The notes: generated by a model not told the origin, from the letters alone. A DNA stretch of 5,848 bases from Phycisphaerales bacterium (GCA_028288905.1 JAQGHJ010000234.1:1-5848), one strand, 5' to 3'; positions 1 to 5,402 are shown, numbered from the stretch's first letter. Numbers and translations: made by a program.

Positions 1-140
1 GTGACGAAGCTCGCGCCGACGACGCGGCCGCGCCGGCCGATCCGATGCCGCCGTCGCCGGCCGGGGAGCTGGCGGCCGCGGGGCCGGACGCGCCGTTCTT
101 CGACGTGCCGCTCGCGGCCGACCCGGACGCCGGGTCTTGA
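1..140 (+). CDS. C-terminal end of an unrecognised protein (partial)
   Basis: This is the tail of a gene that begins left of the window. The frame read from base 3 is open to TGA at 138-140 and gives 45 residues beginning DEARADDAAAPADP and ending PLAADPDAGS. Ala, Asp, Pro and Glu dominate, G or C fills nearly all third positions, and there is no Arg-rich shadow composition, which is why I prefer this frame over the longer one that starts at base 1. A low-complexity acidic Ala/Pro tail of this kind is common at the ends of proteins in GC-rich planctomycetes and does not reveal a function. The next gene starts 78 bases downstream on the same strand, so the two could be co-transcribed. No family can be assigned. 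Confidence 0.6.
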   Translation, partial: DEARADDAAAPADPMPPSPAGELAAAGPDAPFFDVPLAADPDAGS

Positions 141-218
141 GCCGGCGGCGGCTGGGTCACCCGGTGAACGACGCGCGCGTGTAGACTGCCGGCCGGAGCG
201 GGGGGTGGGGAAAGGGTT

Positions 219-1007
219 ATGCCGACGAAGCCGGGCCAGTCTACCTCTCACGTCTACTGTCGCCCTGCCGGCCCCCGGGCAGGGTGGGCGACGGTCGCCG
301 CCGTCGCTGCTGTCCTCGGGGCGCCCCCCGCAAGTCCGGCCGCCGCCGCCGCCATGCCGGCTACCTCTCCCGCTGCAGCGGTGGACCGCCGTCCGACCAC
401 CGCGCCCGCCGAACGCACCATTTCCGTCGAGCAGTGGATGCGGCTCGACCGGTTTATGGACAGCAACTCGCCACGCAAGTGGTCGACGTACCGCAAGCTT
501 TCCGACCGGGGCAAGCTCAAAGATTTGCTGCGGCAGCAGGTGTACGAACGGTTCCTGACGCTCCAGCGGATGCGGGAGGAGGACCCGCGTCGCCACGACA
601 TCGAGCTCCGGGCGATCAAGCTGGAGGACGACATCTACGGCATCTTCGAGGACGCCGGGTCCGCCGGGACGAGCGAACCGGCGACGGACGCGGCCCTCAG
701 GGCGAAGGTCGACGAACTGGTGAAGAACCGAGACGAATGGCGGGTCGAGCGGCTCAACCGGGTGCTGGCGGAGCTACAGTCGATCGGCGGGGCGAAAGAG
801 GCGCTGGAGCCGATCCGGGCCGAGATCCGGCGGTGGAAGGACCTCGGACCCGAAGCCCGCCGGGCGCGGGTCGAGAAGCGAGTCGAGGATTACAAGCGGA
901 GGCTTACCGCCCCCATGCGGCCGCACCTAGCCAGGCCGCTCCCTGGCGGTCGCACGCCCCCGCCGGCCGGCGCGCAGCCCACCACCGACGTCACGACTAA
1001 TCCCTGA
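219..1007 (+). CDS. Predicted exported helical protein of unknown function
   Basis: Encodes 262 residues that I do not recognise. The ATG at 219 follows a purine-rich stretch (GGGGAAAGGG, 207-216) that can serve as ribosome binding site. Residues 1-20 are basic, 23-35 form a hydrophobic Ala/Val run (WATVAAVAAVLGA), and an Ala-rich stretch at 39-45 offers AxA-type cleavage sites, so a signal peptide is likely. Residues about 68-145 (ISVEQWMRLDRFMDS onward) and 158-230 are rich in Arg, Glu, Leu and Lys with the spacing of amphipathic helices, separated by a Gly/Ser/Thr linker near 146-157. The last 30 residues are a Pro/Thr/Ala tail. No catalytic motif or metal-binding set is visible. Likely a periplasmic or envelope-associated helical protein. 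The gene is convergent with the response regulator gene that ends at 1166. Confidence 0.75.
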   Translation: MPTKPGQSTSHVYCRPAGPRAGWATVAAVAAVLGAPPASPAAAAAMPATSPAAAVDRRPTTAPAERTISVEQWMRLDRFMDSNSPRKWSTYRKLSDRGKLKDLLRQQVYERFLTLQRMREEDPRRHDIELRAIKLEDDIYGIFEDAGSAGTSEPATDAALRAKVDELVKNRDEWRVERLNRVLAELQSIGGAKEALEPIRAEIRRWKDLGPEARRARVEKRVEDYKRRLTAPMRPHLARPLPGGRTPPPAGAQPTTDVTTNP

Positions 1008-1017
1008 CGTCGCGGCG

Positions 1018-1040
1018 GCGGACGAGCGGATCGTCCGCTC
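1018..1040 (+). terminator. Hairpin after the exported-protein gene, two alternative pairings
   Basis: Ten bases after the stop codon at 1007, GCGGACGA (1018-1025) pairs perfectly with TCGTCCGC (1031-1038) around a 5-base loop. An alternative 7-bp stem uses GAGCGGA (1024-1030) with TCCGCTC (1034-1040). There is no T-run afterwards, so if it terminates transcription it is a U-poor hairpin; it could equally protect the 3' end of the mRNA. Confidence 0.4.
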
Positions 1041-1146
1041 ACCCGTCGGTTTAGGACACGACCTCACTCGGTTGAGGGTCGCAACCTGCGGAGGGTCGGC
1101 TACGTCCGCGGTATCGGCCTGCGACCCACTTCGAGGGCATCAGCAG

Positions 1147-1165
1147 GGGCCGGACGAACCGGCCC
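1147..1165 (-). terminator. GC-rich hairpin directly after the response regulator stop codon
   Basis: On the minus strand the TGA stop (1168-1166) is followed at once by GGGCCGG, a 5-base loop TTCGT and CCGGCCC: a perfect 7-bp GC-only stem. The T-run of a classical intrinsic terminator is absent (CTGCTG follows). The position at the end of a gene facing a convergent neighbour favours a role in transcription termination or 3'-end protection. Confidence 0.45.
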
Positions 1166-1759
1166 TCAGTACACGACCGCCGTCGCGTCCTCGATCGCCT
1201 CGATCACCTGGCGGACGTGGAACGGCTTGCGTAAGAACCCGTCGAATCCCTGGGCTGTCAGGCCCTTCACCTCGGCGTCCGACAGCCGGCCGCTCATCGC
1301 GATCACCTTCGTGAGTTGCAGGTCGGCGTTCGACTTCACGTGCTTCGCGACCATTGGGGCGTCGATGCCCTTGAGGTGCAGGTCGAGCAAGATCACGTGC
1401 GGCCGGAACTTCTCGGCCGTCACGCCGGCGTCGAACCCGCTCTTGGCCACCTCGACCTCATACTTCGCCTCCCCCTCCAGGATCTTCTCGAGCACCTCGA
1501 CTACGTCGGCCTCCTCGTCCAAGATCATGACGCGGGTCTGGCCGGTCATCAGGCCGTTCAGCGGCATCCCGTGCTGCTTCATGAACCGGATGAGCTGGGT
1601 CAGCGGGATCCGCCGGTCCTTACTGCCGGGGATGCGGTACCCGGTGAGGCTGCCGGAGTCGAACCACTTGCTGACCGTCCGCGGGGCGACGTTGCAGATC
1701 TTGGCCACCTCGCCGGTGGTCAGGACGTCCTTCATCTTGGTGTTCGTCGTGGCGTTCAT
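1166..1759 (-). CDS. Response regulator with N-terminal excisionase-type helix-turn-helix and C-terminal receiver
   Basis: Encodes 197 residues from the ATG at 1759, which has GAAAGGGA about six bases upstream on the minus strand; an in-frame extension to 1810 is Arg-rich and lacks such a site. Residues about 14-58 (LTTGEVAKICNVAPRTVSKW, then SGSLTGYRIPGSKDRRIP) match the MerR/excisionase-like DNA-binding fold (HTH_17 type), including the recognition helix and the wing with its basic tip. Residues about 76-190 form a CheY-like receiver: acidic pair D81/E82 (ILDEEADV), phospho-acceptor D126 in LLDLHL, S156 in AMSG, and K178 in RKPF. All key positions are present, with Asp-Glu in the acidic pair. 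The order DNA-binding domain first, receiver second is the reverse of OmpR or NarL regulators. No histidine kinase lies nearby, so this is an orphan regulator in this window. Target genes are unknown. Confidence 0.92.
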   Translation of the reverse strand: MNATTNTKMKDVLTTGEVAKICNVAPRTVSKWFDSGSLTGYRIPGSKDRRIPLTQLIRFMKQHGMPLNGLMTGQTRVMILDEEADVVEVLEKILEGEAKYEVEVAKSGFDAGVTAEKFRPHVILLDLHLKGIDAPMVAKHVKSNADLQLTKVIAMSGRLSDAEVKGLTAQGFDGFLRKPFHVRQVIEAIEDATAVVY

Positions 1760-2245
1760 CGCGCGTCCCTTTCGGAGGTCCCGCCCGCGCCGGCCGGCTG
1801 GCGCCCGCACCCTGCGGGGCCGCTCGCGGCGACGGCAGAGACCTGTCGGGCGATGGCCATTCGCCCCACGAACGTGGGGAAGCCCCGCACCGGCCGGCGG
1901 TCGGCCGCTCGCGGCGGCCGTCCGGCTCTGGTCTCACGGCTGATATCGGCGGCGGGGGAGGGGGCTTTAGGTGGGACGGCCCGGGCGGTGCCCGACGACC
2001 CGGTGGCAACGTGTGGGCGGGCGACCTTATCGGCCGCGCGTCACCCCATTCGATACGGGCCGCAGTCTGCAGGCCGGGGAAGGCCTACTCGCGTTCCGAT
2101 GTCGGCCCCTTCGCGCCCCATCTGCGGGGGTAGGGCCGAAGGGCGACGGCCGGCATCACGCGTCGGGCTCTTGAGTCCCAGTGACGCGATGGCATCCGGG
2201 GCAGTGGGTGACACTGGGGTGCAGAAAGCTGGGGGTCGACAGGTG
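1760..2245. other. Intergenic region without a convincing gene, with several dyads
   Basis: Open frames here are short, Arg/Pro-rich and without coding third-position bias, or run through the tRNA and its terminator, so I call no gene. The stretch must carry the promoter of the response regulator gene, but I cannot pick one with confidence. It holds a perfect inverted repeat at 1864-1879, a 14-base direct repeat GGCCGCTCGCGGCG (1818-1831 and 1903-1916), two overlapping alternative hairpins at 2102-2143, and CCCAGTG/CACTGGG arms at 2177-2183 and 2212-2218. Confidence 0.6.
1864..1879. promoter_or_regulatory. Perfect inverted repeat upstream of the response regulator gene (candidate operator)
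   Basis: CCCCACG (1864-1870) and CGTGGGG (1873-1879) are perfect inverted copies separated by AA, the form of a site for a dimeric DNA-binding protein. It lies 104 bases upstream of the response regulator start. It could be an operator, possibly for autoregulation, or an RNA hairpin; a 2-base loop disfavours the latter. Function is inferred from position only. Confidence 0.35.
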
Positions 2246-2285
2246 AAACAAAATGGGCCGGCTTGAGGAGACTCAAGCCGGCCCA
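2246..2285 (-). terminator. Intrinsic terminator of the tRNA-Ala gene
   Basis: On the minus strand a perfect 14-bp stem TGGGCCGGCTTGAG (complement of 2285-2272 paired with 2267-2254) closes a 4-base loop and is followed by TTTTGTTT (complement of 2253-2246). It begins six bases after the tRNA discriminator base. This is a textbook rho-independent terminator and defines the end of a single-gene tRNA transcript. Confidence 0.93.
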
Positions 2286-2291
2286 CGGTGA

Positions 2292-2362
2292 TGGAGCCAT
2301 AGGGAATCGAACCCTAATTTGCTGAATGCGATTCAGCCGTCATGCCGTTAGACCATGGCCCC
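2292..2362 (-). tRNA. tRNA-Ala (anticodon CGC)
   Basis: The 71-base minus-strand sequence folds as a full cloverleaf. The acceptor stem is GGGGCCA with TGGCTCC and contains G3-U70, the alanine identity pair; the discriminator is A73 and CCA is not encoded. The D-stem is GTC/GAC, with conserved A14, G18, G19 and A21. The anticodon stem is GCTGA/TCAGC around ATCGCAT, placing U33 and anticodon CGC at 2330-2328, with A32/U38 as known for alanine tRNAs. The variable loop is AAAT (so A15 can pair with U48), and the T-arm is TAGGG-TTCGATT-CCCTA. It reads GCG codons, abundant in this GC-rich genome. The D-arm (GTCTAACGGCATGAC) resembles those of Glu and Gln tRNAs rather than the usual GCTC-type alanine D-arm. 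Promoter and terminator are both readable, so the gene appears complete and expressed alone. Confidence 0.93.
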
Positions 2363-2386
2363 GCCGGACGAGCGATGCGGGGCGGG

Positions 2387-2414
2387 ATTGTACAAGGCGA
2401 TTGTCCGGTTTCAA
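2387..2414 (-). promoter_or_regulatory. Sigma-70-type promoter of the tRNA-Ala gene
   Basis: On the minus strand, TTGAAA (complement of 2414-2409) and TACAAT (complement of 2392-2387) are separated by 16 bases and match the -35 and -10 consensus at five of six positions each. The -10 box ends 24 bases before the mature tRNA 5' end, which leaves a short leader for RNase P. The AT-rich boxes stand out against the local sequence. Confidence 0.75.
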
Positions 2415-2585
2415 GGGCCGCTGCTTCTTACGCCGGCCGTCCGACCTACCAGACATCCTGCAAAAACGAAGCGCTGGTTTGACTGCTCAACTAAGGGATT
2501 TCGGAAGGTCGAGCACGCTTTGTACTTTCGGGCCTGTCAGAACTTACAAATCGGACGCCGATCAGCCGATCTTGGGCCGGTGGCA

Positions 2586-2615
2586 TTGTTTGGCACAATC
2601 CGACTCACCTATATT
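2586..2615 (+). promoter_or_regulatory. Probable arsR promoter with overlapping operator-like inverted repeat
   Basis: TTGTTT (2586-2591) and TATATT (2610-2615) are spaced by 18 bases and resemble the sigma-70 -35 and -10 boxes, about 65 bases before the arsR start codon. A perfect inverted repeat ATTGT-TTGGC-ACAAT (2585-2599) overlaps the -35 box and the spacer, where an ArsR-type repressor commonly binds to block its own transcription. Autoregulation is an inference from position and family habit. Confidence 0.5.
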
Positions 2616-2680
2616 CGCGTACCCCGTTGGGTGCGGTTGGGCCAACTTGTCCGGAACGACGGGCACGGGAGTTTGCGGTA

Positions 2681-3007
2681 ATGGTGAAGCTGACCTCCAA
2701 CGTACAGTCACTGGACCCCTTGGCCGAGCTGTTCAAGCTGCTGTCGGACGGGACGCGCTTGCGCATCCTGTCGCTGTTGTCAAAGGGGGAGCGGAACGTC
2801 GGGAGTCTGTGCGAGGAACTGGACCTGCCGCAACCGACGGTGAGCCATCACCTCGGGTTGCTGCGGATGAAGAGCATCATCATCAACCGCCGGAGCGGCA
2901 AGCAGGTGTTCTACGGGCTAGACGGCCACGTCTTCACAGGGCCGGACCAGTCGATGGAGATCCGGTCGGACGGGTACTCGATCCGGATCGCCGGCCCCAC
3001 CGATTGA
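2681..3007 (+). CDS. ArsR-family winged-helix transcriptional regulator
   Basis: Encodes 108 residues. The ATG at 2681 is chosen because GGGAG (2667-2671) sits nine bases upstream; an in-frame ATG at 2627 would add 18 residues not typical of the family. Residues about 11-34 (LDPLAELFKLLSDGTRLRIL) are the family's conserved opening helices, 39-62 contain the helix-turn-helix (LCEELDLPQPTVSHHLGLL, with the hallmark SHHL), and 63-80 form the wing (NRRSGKQVFYGL). Such proteins are dimeric repressors released from DNA by metal ions or other signals. The arsenic/cadmium site ELCVCDL has only one Cys here (C44, in SLCEEL), so the classical CxC metal site is missing and the inducer is unknown. The gene faces the ABC ATPase gene with 21 bases between the stop codons. 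An operator-like repeat lies in its promoter. Confidence 0.92.
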   Translation: MVKLTSNVQSLDPLAELFKLLSDGTRLRILSLLSKGERNVGSLCEELDLPQPTVSHHLGLLRMKSIIINRRSGKQVFYGLDGHVFTGPDQSMEIRSDGYSIRIAGPTD

Positions 3008-3028
3008 CCGCCCGTGCCGCCCGCCGCG

Positions 3029-3982
3029 TCAGGGCGACACAGGTGCCGGCGCGACCGTCGGTGCCGGGCCCGCAAGCCGGCTGCCCGTCATCCCCAGAAA
3101 CACGTCGTCTAGGGTCGGCCTGCCGACCGAAATCGACTCCACCAAGCCCGGCGCGGCCTCGATGATCTTCGGGACCGAGGTGTGGGCGTTCGGAAGCTCC
3201 GCCCGCACGTCTTCCCCCGCGCGAGTCGTCACGAGGCCCAACTCGCTGGCGAGCACGGCGACGAGTTCGTCCGGCCGGCGCGACGTCATCGTGAGCACGT
3301 CGCCGCCGATCCGCCCCTTCAGCCCCGCAGGCGAGTCGCACGCCAGCAGCTTGCCGCCGGCCAGGATCGCCAGCCGGTCGCAGCGGTCGGCCTCCTCCAT
3401 CAGGTGCGTGGTCACGACGACAGTAACGCCGAGCCGGCGGCTGACGTCTTCGATCGCCCGCCATAGGTCGGCCCGGGCGGCGGGGTCGAGGCCGGTGCTT
3501 GGCTCGTCCATCAACAGGAGGCGGGGGCGGTGCAGCAGCCCTTTGGCCACCTCGACCCGCCGCCGCATGCCGCCGCTAAACGTCGCGACCCGCTCGCCGG
3601 CCCGGTCGGCGAGGCCGAACGTGGCCAAGGCGTCGTCCACCCGCCCGCGCAGGTCCGCCCCCCGCAGCCCGTACAGGTGGCCGTGGTGGGTGAGGTTCTC
3701 GCGGGCGGACAACTGCTTGTCGAGGCTGGGAGACTGGAAGACCACGCCGAGGAGCCGACGGGCGGCGGCTTGGTCCGCGGCGGCGTCCACGCCGAACAGC
3801 CGGACGGTGCCCGGCGGCGGGGGGATGAGCGTCGACAGCACGCGGAACAGGGTCGTCTTGCCGCTACCGTTGGGTCCGAGCAGCCCGAACACCTCGCCGG
3901 GCTCCACGCGGAGCGACAGGTCGTCCAGGGCGACCCGGGAGCCGTAGGCGTGCGTCAGGTGGTCGACTTCGACGGCGTGCAT
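3029..3982 (-). CDS. ABC transporter ATP-binding protein, DrrA/CcmA (ABC-2) type
   Basis: Encodes 317 residues from the ATG at 3982. The longer open frame to 4180 is rejected because it overlaps the subunit IV gene and is Arg/Pro-rich; no strong ribosome binding site is visible, so translation may be coupled to the gene 47 bases upstream. Motifs appear in order: Walker A GPNGSGKTT (36-44), Q-loop Q83 (VVFQSPSLD), signature FSGGM (135-139, a variant of LSGGQ), Walker B LLLMDEP (155-161) with catalytic E160, D-loop STGLDP, and H-loop H193 (TTHLMEEADRCD). Residues about 220-300 form the C-terminal domain typical of the DrrA group, ending PTLDDVFLGMTG; a short Ala/Pro tail follows. All catalytic residues are present. 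This group powers export through a separate ABC-2 permease, which is not downstream: the next gene is the convergent arsR. The substrate cannot be read from the sequence. Confidence 0.93.
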   Translation of the reverse strand: MHAVEVDHLTHAYGSRVALDDLSLRVEPGEVFGLLGPNGSGKTTLFRVLSTLIPPPPGTVRLFGVDAAADQAAARRLLGVVFQSPSLDKQLSARENLTHHGHLYGLRGADLRGRVDDALATFGLADRAGERVATFSGGMRRRVEVAKGLLHRPRLLLMDEPSTGLDPAARADLWRAIEDVSRRLGVTVVVTTHLMEEADRCDRLAILAGGKLLACDSPAGLKGRIGGDVLTMTSRRPDELVAVLASELGLVTTRAGEDVRAELPNAHTSVPKIIEAAPGLVESISVGRPTLDDVFLGMTGSRLAGPAPTVAPAPVSP

Positions 3983-4029
3983 GGAGCGAGGGGGCAAAGG
4001 CGGGTCGCTGCCGGTCGAGTGCGGGGCTG

Positions 4030-4482
4030 TTACTCGGCCTTGTGCGAATCGAACTTCGGCGTCGGCATACCCGGCATCAGGCCCGGGCTCGGCCGCTCGT
4101 ACGCCTCGACGGGGTCGGACATGCTCGTGCGGCGGCCCATGCCGATGTCCGGGATCAGTGCGACCGTCAGGATCGCGCACAGCAGCATCGGGAAGAACAG
4201 CGCCAGGGTGATGAGCCGGCCCTCGTACTTCAGGTGCATGAAGTACCGCGAGACCAGGACCGCCTGGACCAGCGCGACGCCGACGATCGCGGCCAGCGTG
4301 AGCCGCCAGTCCTCGAACCGCCGGACCGCCACGACGACCGCCCCGGCCGACAGCACGAGGAGCCCGACGAACACCAGCGGGTAGTGGACCGGGTGGATCG
4401 GCAGCGGGCGGGTGTGCCCTCGCGGGGCCCCGCCCTCGGCGTCGCCCTCGCCCAACCTGCTGACGGCCGACTTCGATGACAT
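4030..4482 (-). CDS. ctaF: Cytochrome c oxidase subunit IV, bacterial type
   Basis: Encodes 150 residues from the ATG at 4482, with GGGAG seven bases upstream on the minus strand; the longer open frame to 4743 is an antisense-like shadow of the subunit III gene. The N-terminal 30 residues are polar. Three membrane spans follow at about 34-54 (YPLVFVGLLVLSAGAVVVAV), 61-80 and 89-110. Between the second and third spans lies SRYFMHLKYEGRL, the hallmark FMHLKYE motif of the prokaryotic subunit IV family (COX4_pro). The final 40 residues are polar and Pro/Met-containing, longer than in minimal family members. The subunit is a small non-catalytic component of caa3-type and related oxidases that aids assembly or stability. 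It follows subunit III by 50 bases in the same direction, as in the Bacillus order ctaE-ctaF, and precedes the ABC ATPase by 47 bases. Confidence 0.9.
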   Translation of the reverse strand: MSSKSAVSRLGEGDAEGGAPRGHTRPLPIHPVHYPLVFVGLLVLSAGAVVVAVRRFEDWRLTLAAIVGVALVQAVLVSRYFMHLKYEGRLITLALFFPMLLCAILTVALIPDIGMGRRTSMSDPVEAYERPSPGLMPGMPTPKFDSHKAE

Positions 4483-4532
4483 GATCGTTCTCCCGGTGGC
4501 CCCCGCCCCCCTCTCGCCCGCCCCGTCCGCCC

Positions 4533-5369
4533 CTAGATCAGGTACAGGAACGGGAACAGGAAGGCGATCCAGACGAGGGCGACGAAGCTTTCGTACAAGC
4601 CGGTGTACTCCGCGTGGTACGGCAGCACCCGGCCGCGGAGGGCGTGGACGAACAGCGCCCCCACCGGCACCATGCCGCCGACCACGTGCAGGATGTGGAT
4701 GCCGGTCAGCGTGAAGTAGCACGAGAAGAAAACGTTCTTCCACGGGCCGTAGCTCAGGGCGTTGGTGATGTCGGCCGTCTTAACCGTCGTCCCGTCCGGG
4801 ACCGGTGTGCCGCCGTCGCGGACGTCGCGCTCGGACAGCAGGTGCAGGTCGAACGTGCCGGTCTGCGGGACCGGCATGCGGTGGGCGTGGGTGAGCGACC
4901 ACGCGTCCGCCCCTTTGTGGACGTGCGCGTCGTACACGACCAACTGGCCCGACTCGACGACCTGGAACGTGTAGTGATCGAGCTTGCCCTTGTACTCGTA
5001 CAGCTTCACGCCGAGGAAGGCCGACGCGCACAGCAGCGTCAGCCCGAAGAACTTCGCTGCCCGCTTGGCGTCCGCCCGCTGCGACGCGACGACCCCGAGG
5101 GCCATCGTCAGCGCGCTGAGCAGGAGGATGACGGTGTTGATCGACGCCGGCACCTTGCTCAGGGACTCGGCGTGCTTGGCGAACAGGTTCGGGGTGCCGG
5201 AGCGGAAGATCAGGTAGGCGCCGAGGACGGCGACGAAGAACATGATCTCGCTGGCCAGGAACAGCCAGATCGCCAGCTTGCCCGGCAGCGTCGGGTCCCC
5301 GCCGCGACTGCGGACCGGGTCGGGCGCGTGGTCCTCGGCGACGTAGGTGGCGGCGGCGATGTCGGACAC
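4533..5369 (-). CDS. ctaE: Cytochrome c oxidase subunit III with a long His-rich insertion
   Basis: Encodes 278 residues of the inner-membrane oxidase. The GTG at 5369 is chosen because GAGGAGAG (complement of 5385-5378) lies eight bases upstream; the GTG at 5402 would add 11 residues without such a site. Five spans fit the short bacterial form: about 31-55 (IWLFLASEIMFFVAVLGAYL, with conserved E41), 77-96, 106-126 (FLGVKLYEY, conserved E125), 213-245 (FTLTGIHILHVVGG, H225 and H228) and 257-278. Between spans three and four, residues 127-211 form an insertion much longer than usual and rich in His (DAHVHKG, THAHRMP). The last span reads LYESFVALVW where the family normally has a YWHFVDxVW-like motif. 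Subunit III supports the catalytic subunit I, which is not in the window. Subunit IV follows directly. Also named coxC. Confidence 0.95.
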   Translation of the reverse strand: MSDIAAATYVAEDHAPDPVRSRGGDPTLPGKLAIWLFLASEIMFFVAVLGAYLIFRSGTPNLFAKHAESLSKVPASINTVILLLSALTMALGVVASQRADAKRAAKFFGLTLLCASAFLGVKLYEYKGKLDHYTFQVVESGQLVVYDAHVHKGADAWSLTHAHRMPVPQTGTFDLHLLSERDVRDGGTPVPDGTTVKTADITNALSYGPWKNVFFSCYFTLTGIHILHVVGGMVPVGALFVHALRGRVLPYHAEYTGLYESFVALVWIAFLFPFLYLI

Positions 5370-5377
5370 GGGCGGCG

Positions 5378-5385
5378 CTCTCCTC
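5378..5385 (-). promoter_or_regulatory. Ribosome binding site that fixes the subunit III start
   Basis: GAGGAGAG on the minus strand, eight bases before the GTG at 5369, is the strongest Shine-Dalgarno match near this gene and argues against the upstream GTG at 5402. Confidence 0.75.
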
Positions 5386-5402
5386 GGTCTAAGGAACTTC
5401 AC

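Larger units (their letters stand above)
2363..2680. other. Divergent intergenic region between tRNA-Ala and arsR
   Basis: This spacer is visibly less GC-rich than its surroundings. It carries the tRNA promoter at its left end and the probable arsR promoter at its right end. The short open frames that cross it have no coding bias and one overlaps the tRNA, so no gene is called. TTTGTA (2519-2524) and TACAAA (2545-2550) form an inverted pair 20 bases apart, of unknown meaning. Confidence 0.55.

Noticed and set aside
1..558. A long + strand open frame starting at the first base
   Set aside because: The translation is dominated by Arg and Pro and overlaps the true exported-protein gene in another frame; the frame ending at 140 fits coding composition better.
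1818..1916. 14-base direct repeat GGCCGCTCGCGGCG as a mobile-element or attachment-site trace
   Set aside because: Low-complexity GC sequence of this kind recurs by chance in such genomes, and no integrase or transposase lies nearby.
1316..2266. A 316-codon + strand open frame
   Set aside because: It is antisense to the response regulator gene, whose domains are unmistakable, and continues into non-coding sequence; long antisense frames are expected at high GC.
2041..2300. Two short minus-strand open frames before the response regulator gene
   Set aside because: Both pass through the tRNA terminator hairpin and show no coding bias.
2292..2362. tRNA gene as an integration site of a genomic island
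   Set aside because: No partial copy of the tRNA 3' end and no integrase are visible in the window.
2519..2550. TTTGTA and TACAAA as a promoter or operator
   Set aside because: The 20-base spacing is wrong for a sigma-70 promoter and the match to consensus is weak; no gene depends on it.
3983..4180. A 66-residue N-terminal extension of the ABC ATPase
   Set aside because: It overlaps the end of the subunit IV gene and is Arg/Pro-rich; the family normally starts just before the AVEVDHLTHAYG strand, as with the ATG at 3982.
3530..4384. A 284-codon + strand open frame
   Set aside because: Antisense to the ABC ATPase and subunit IV genes, with no recognisable domain and a shadow composition.
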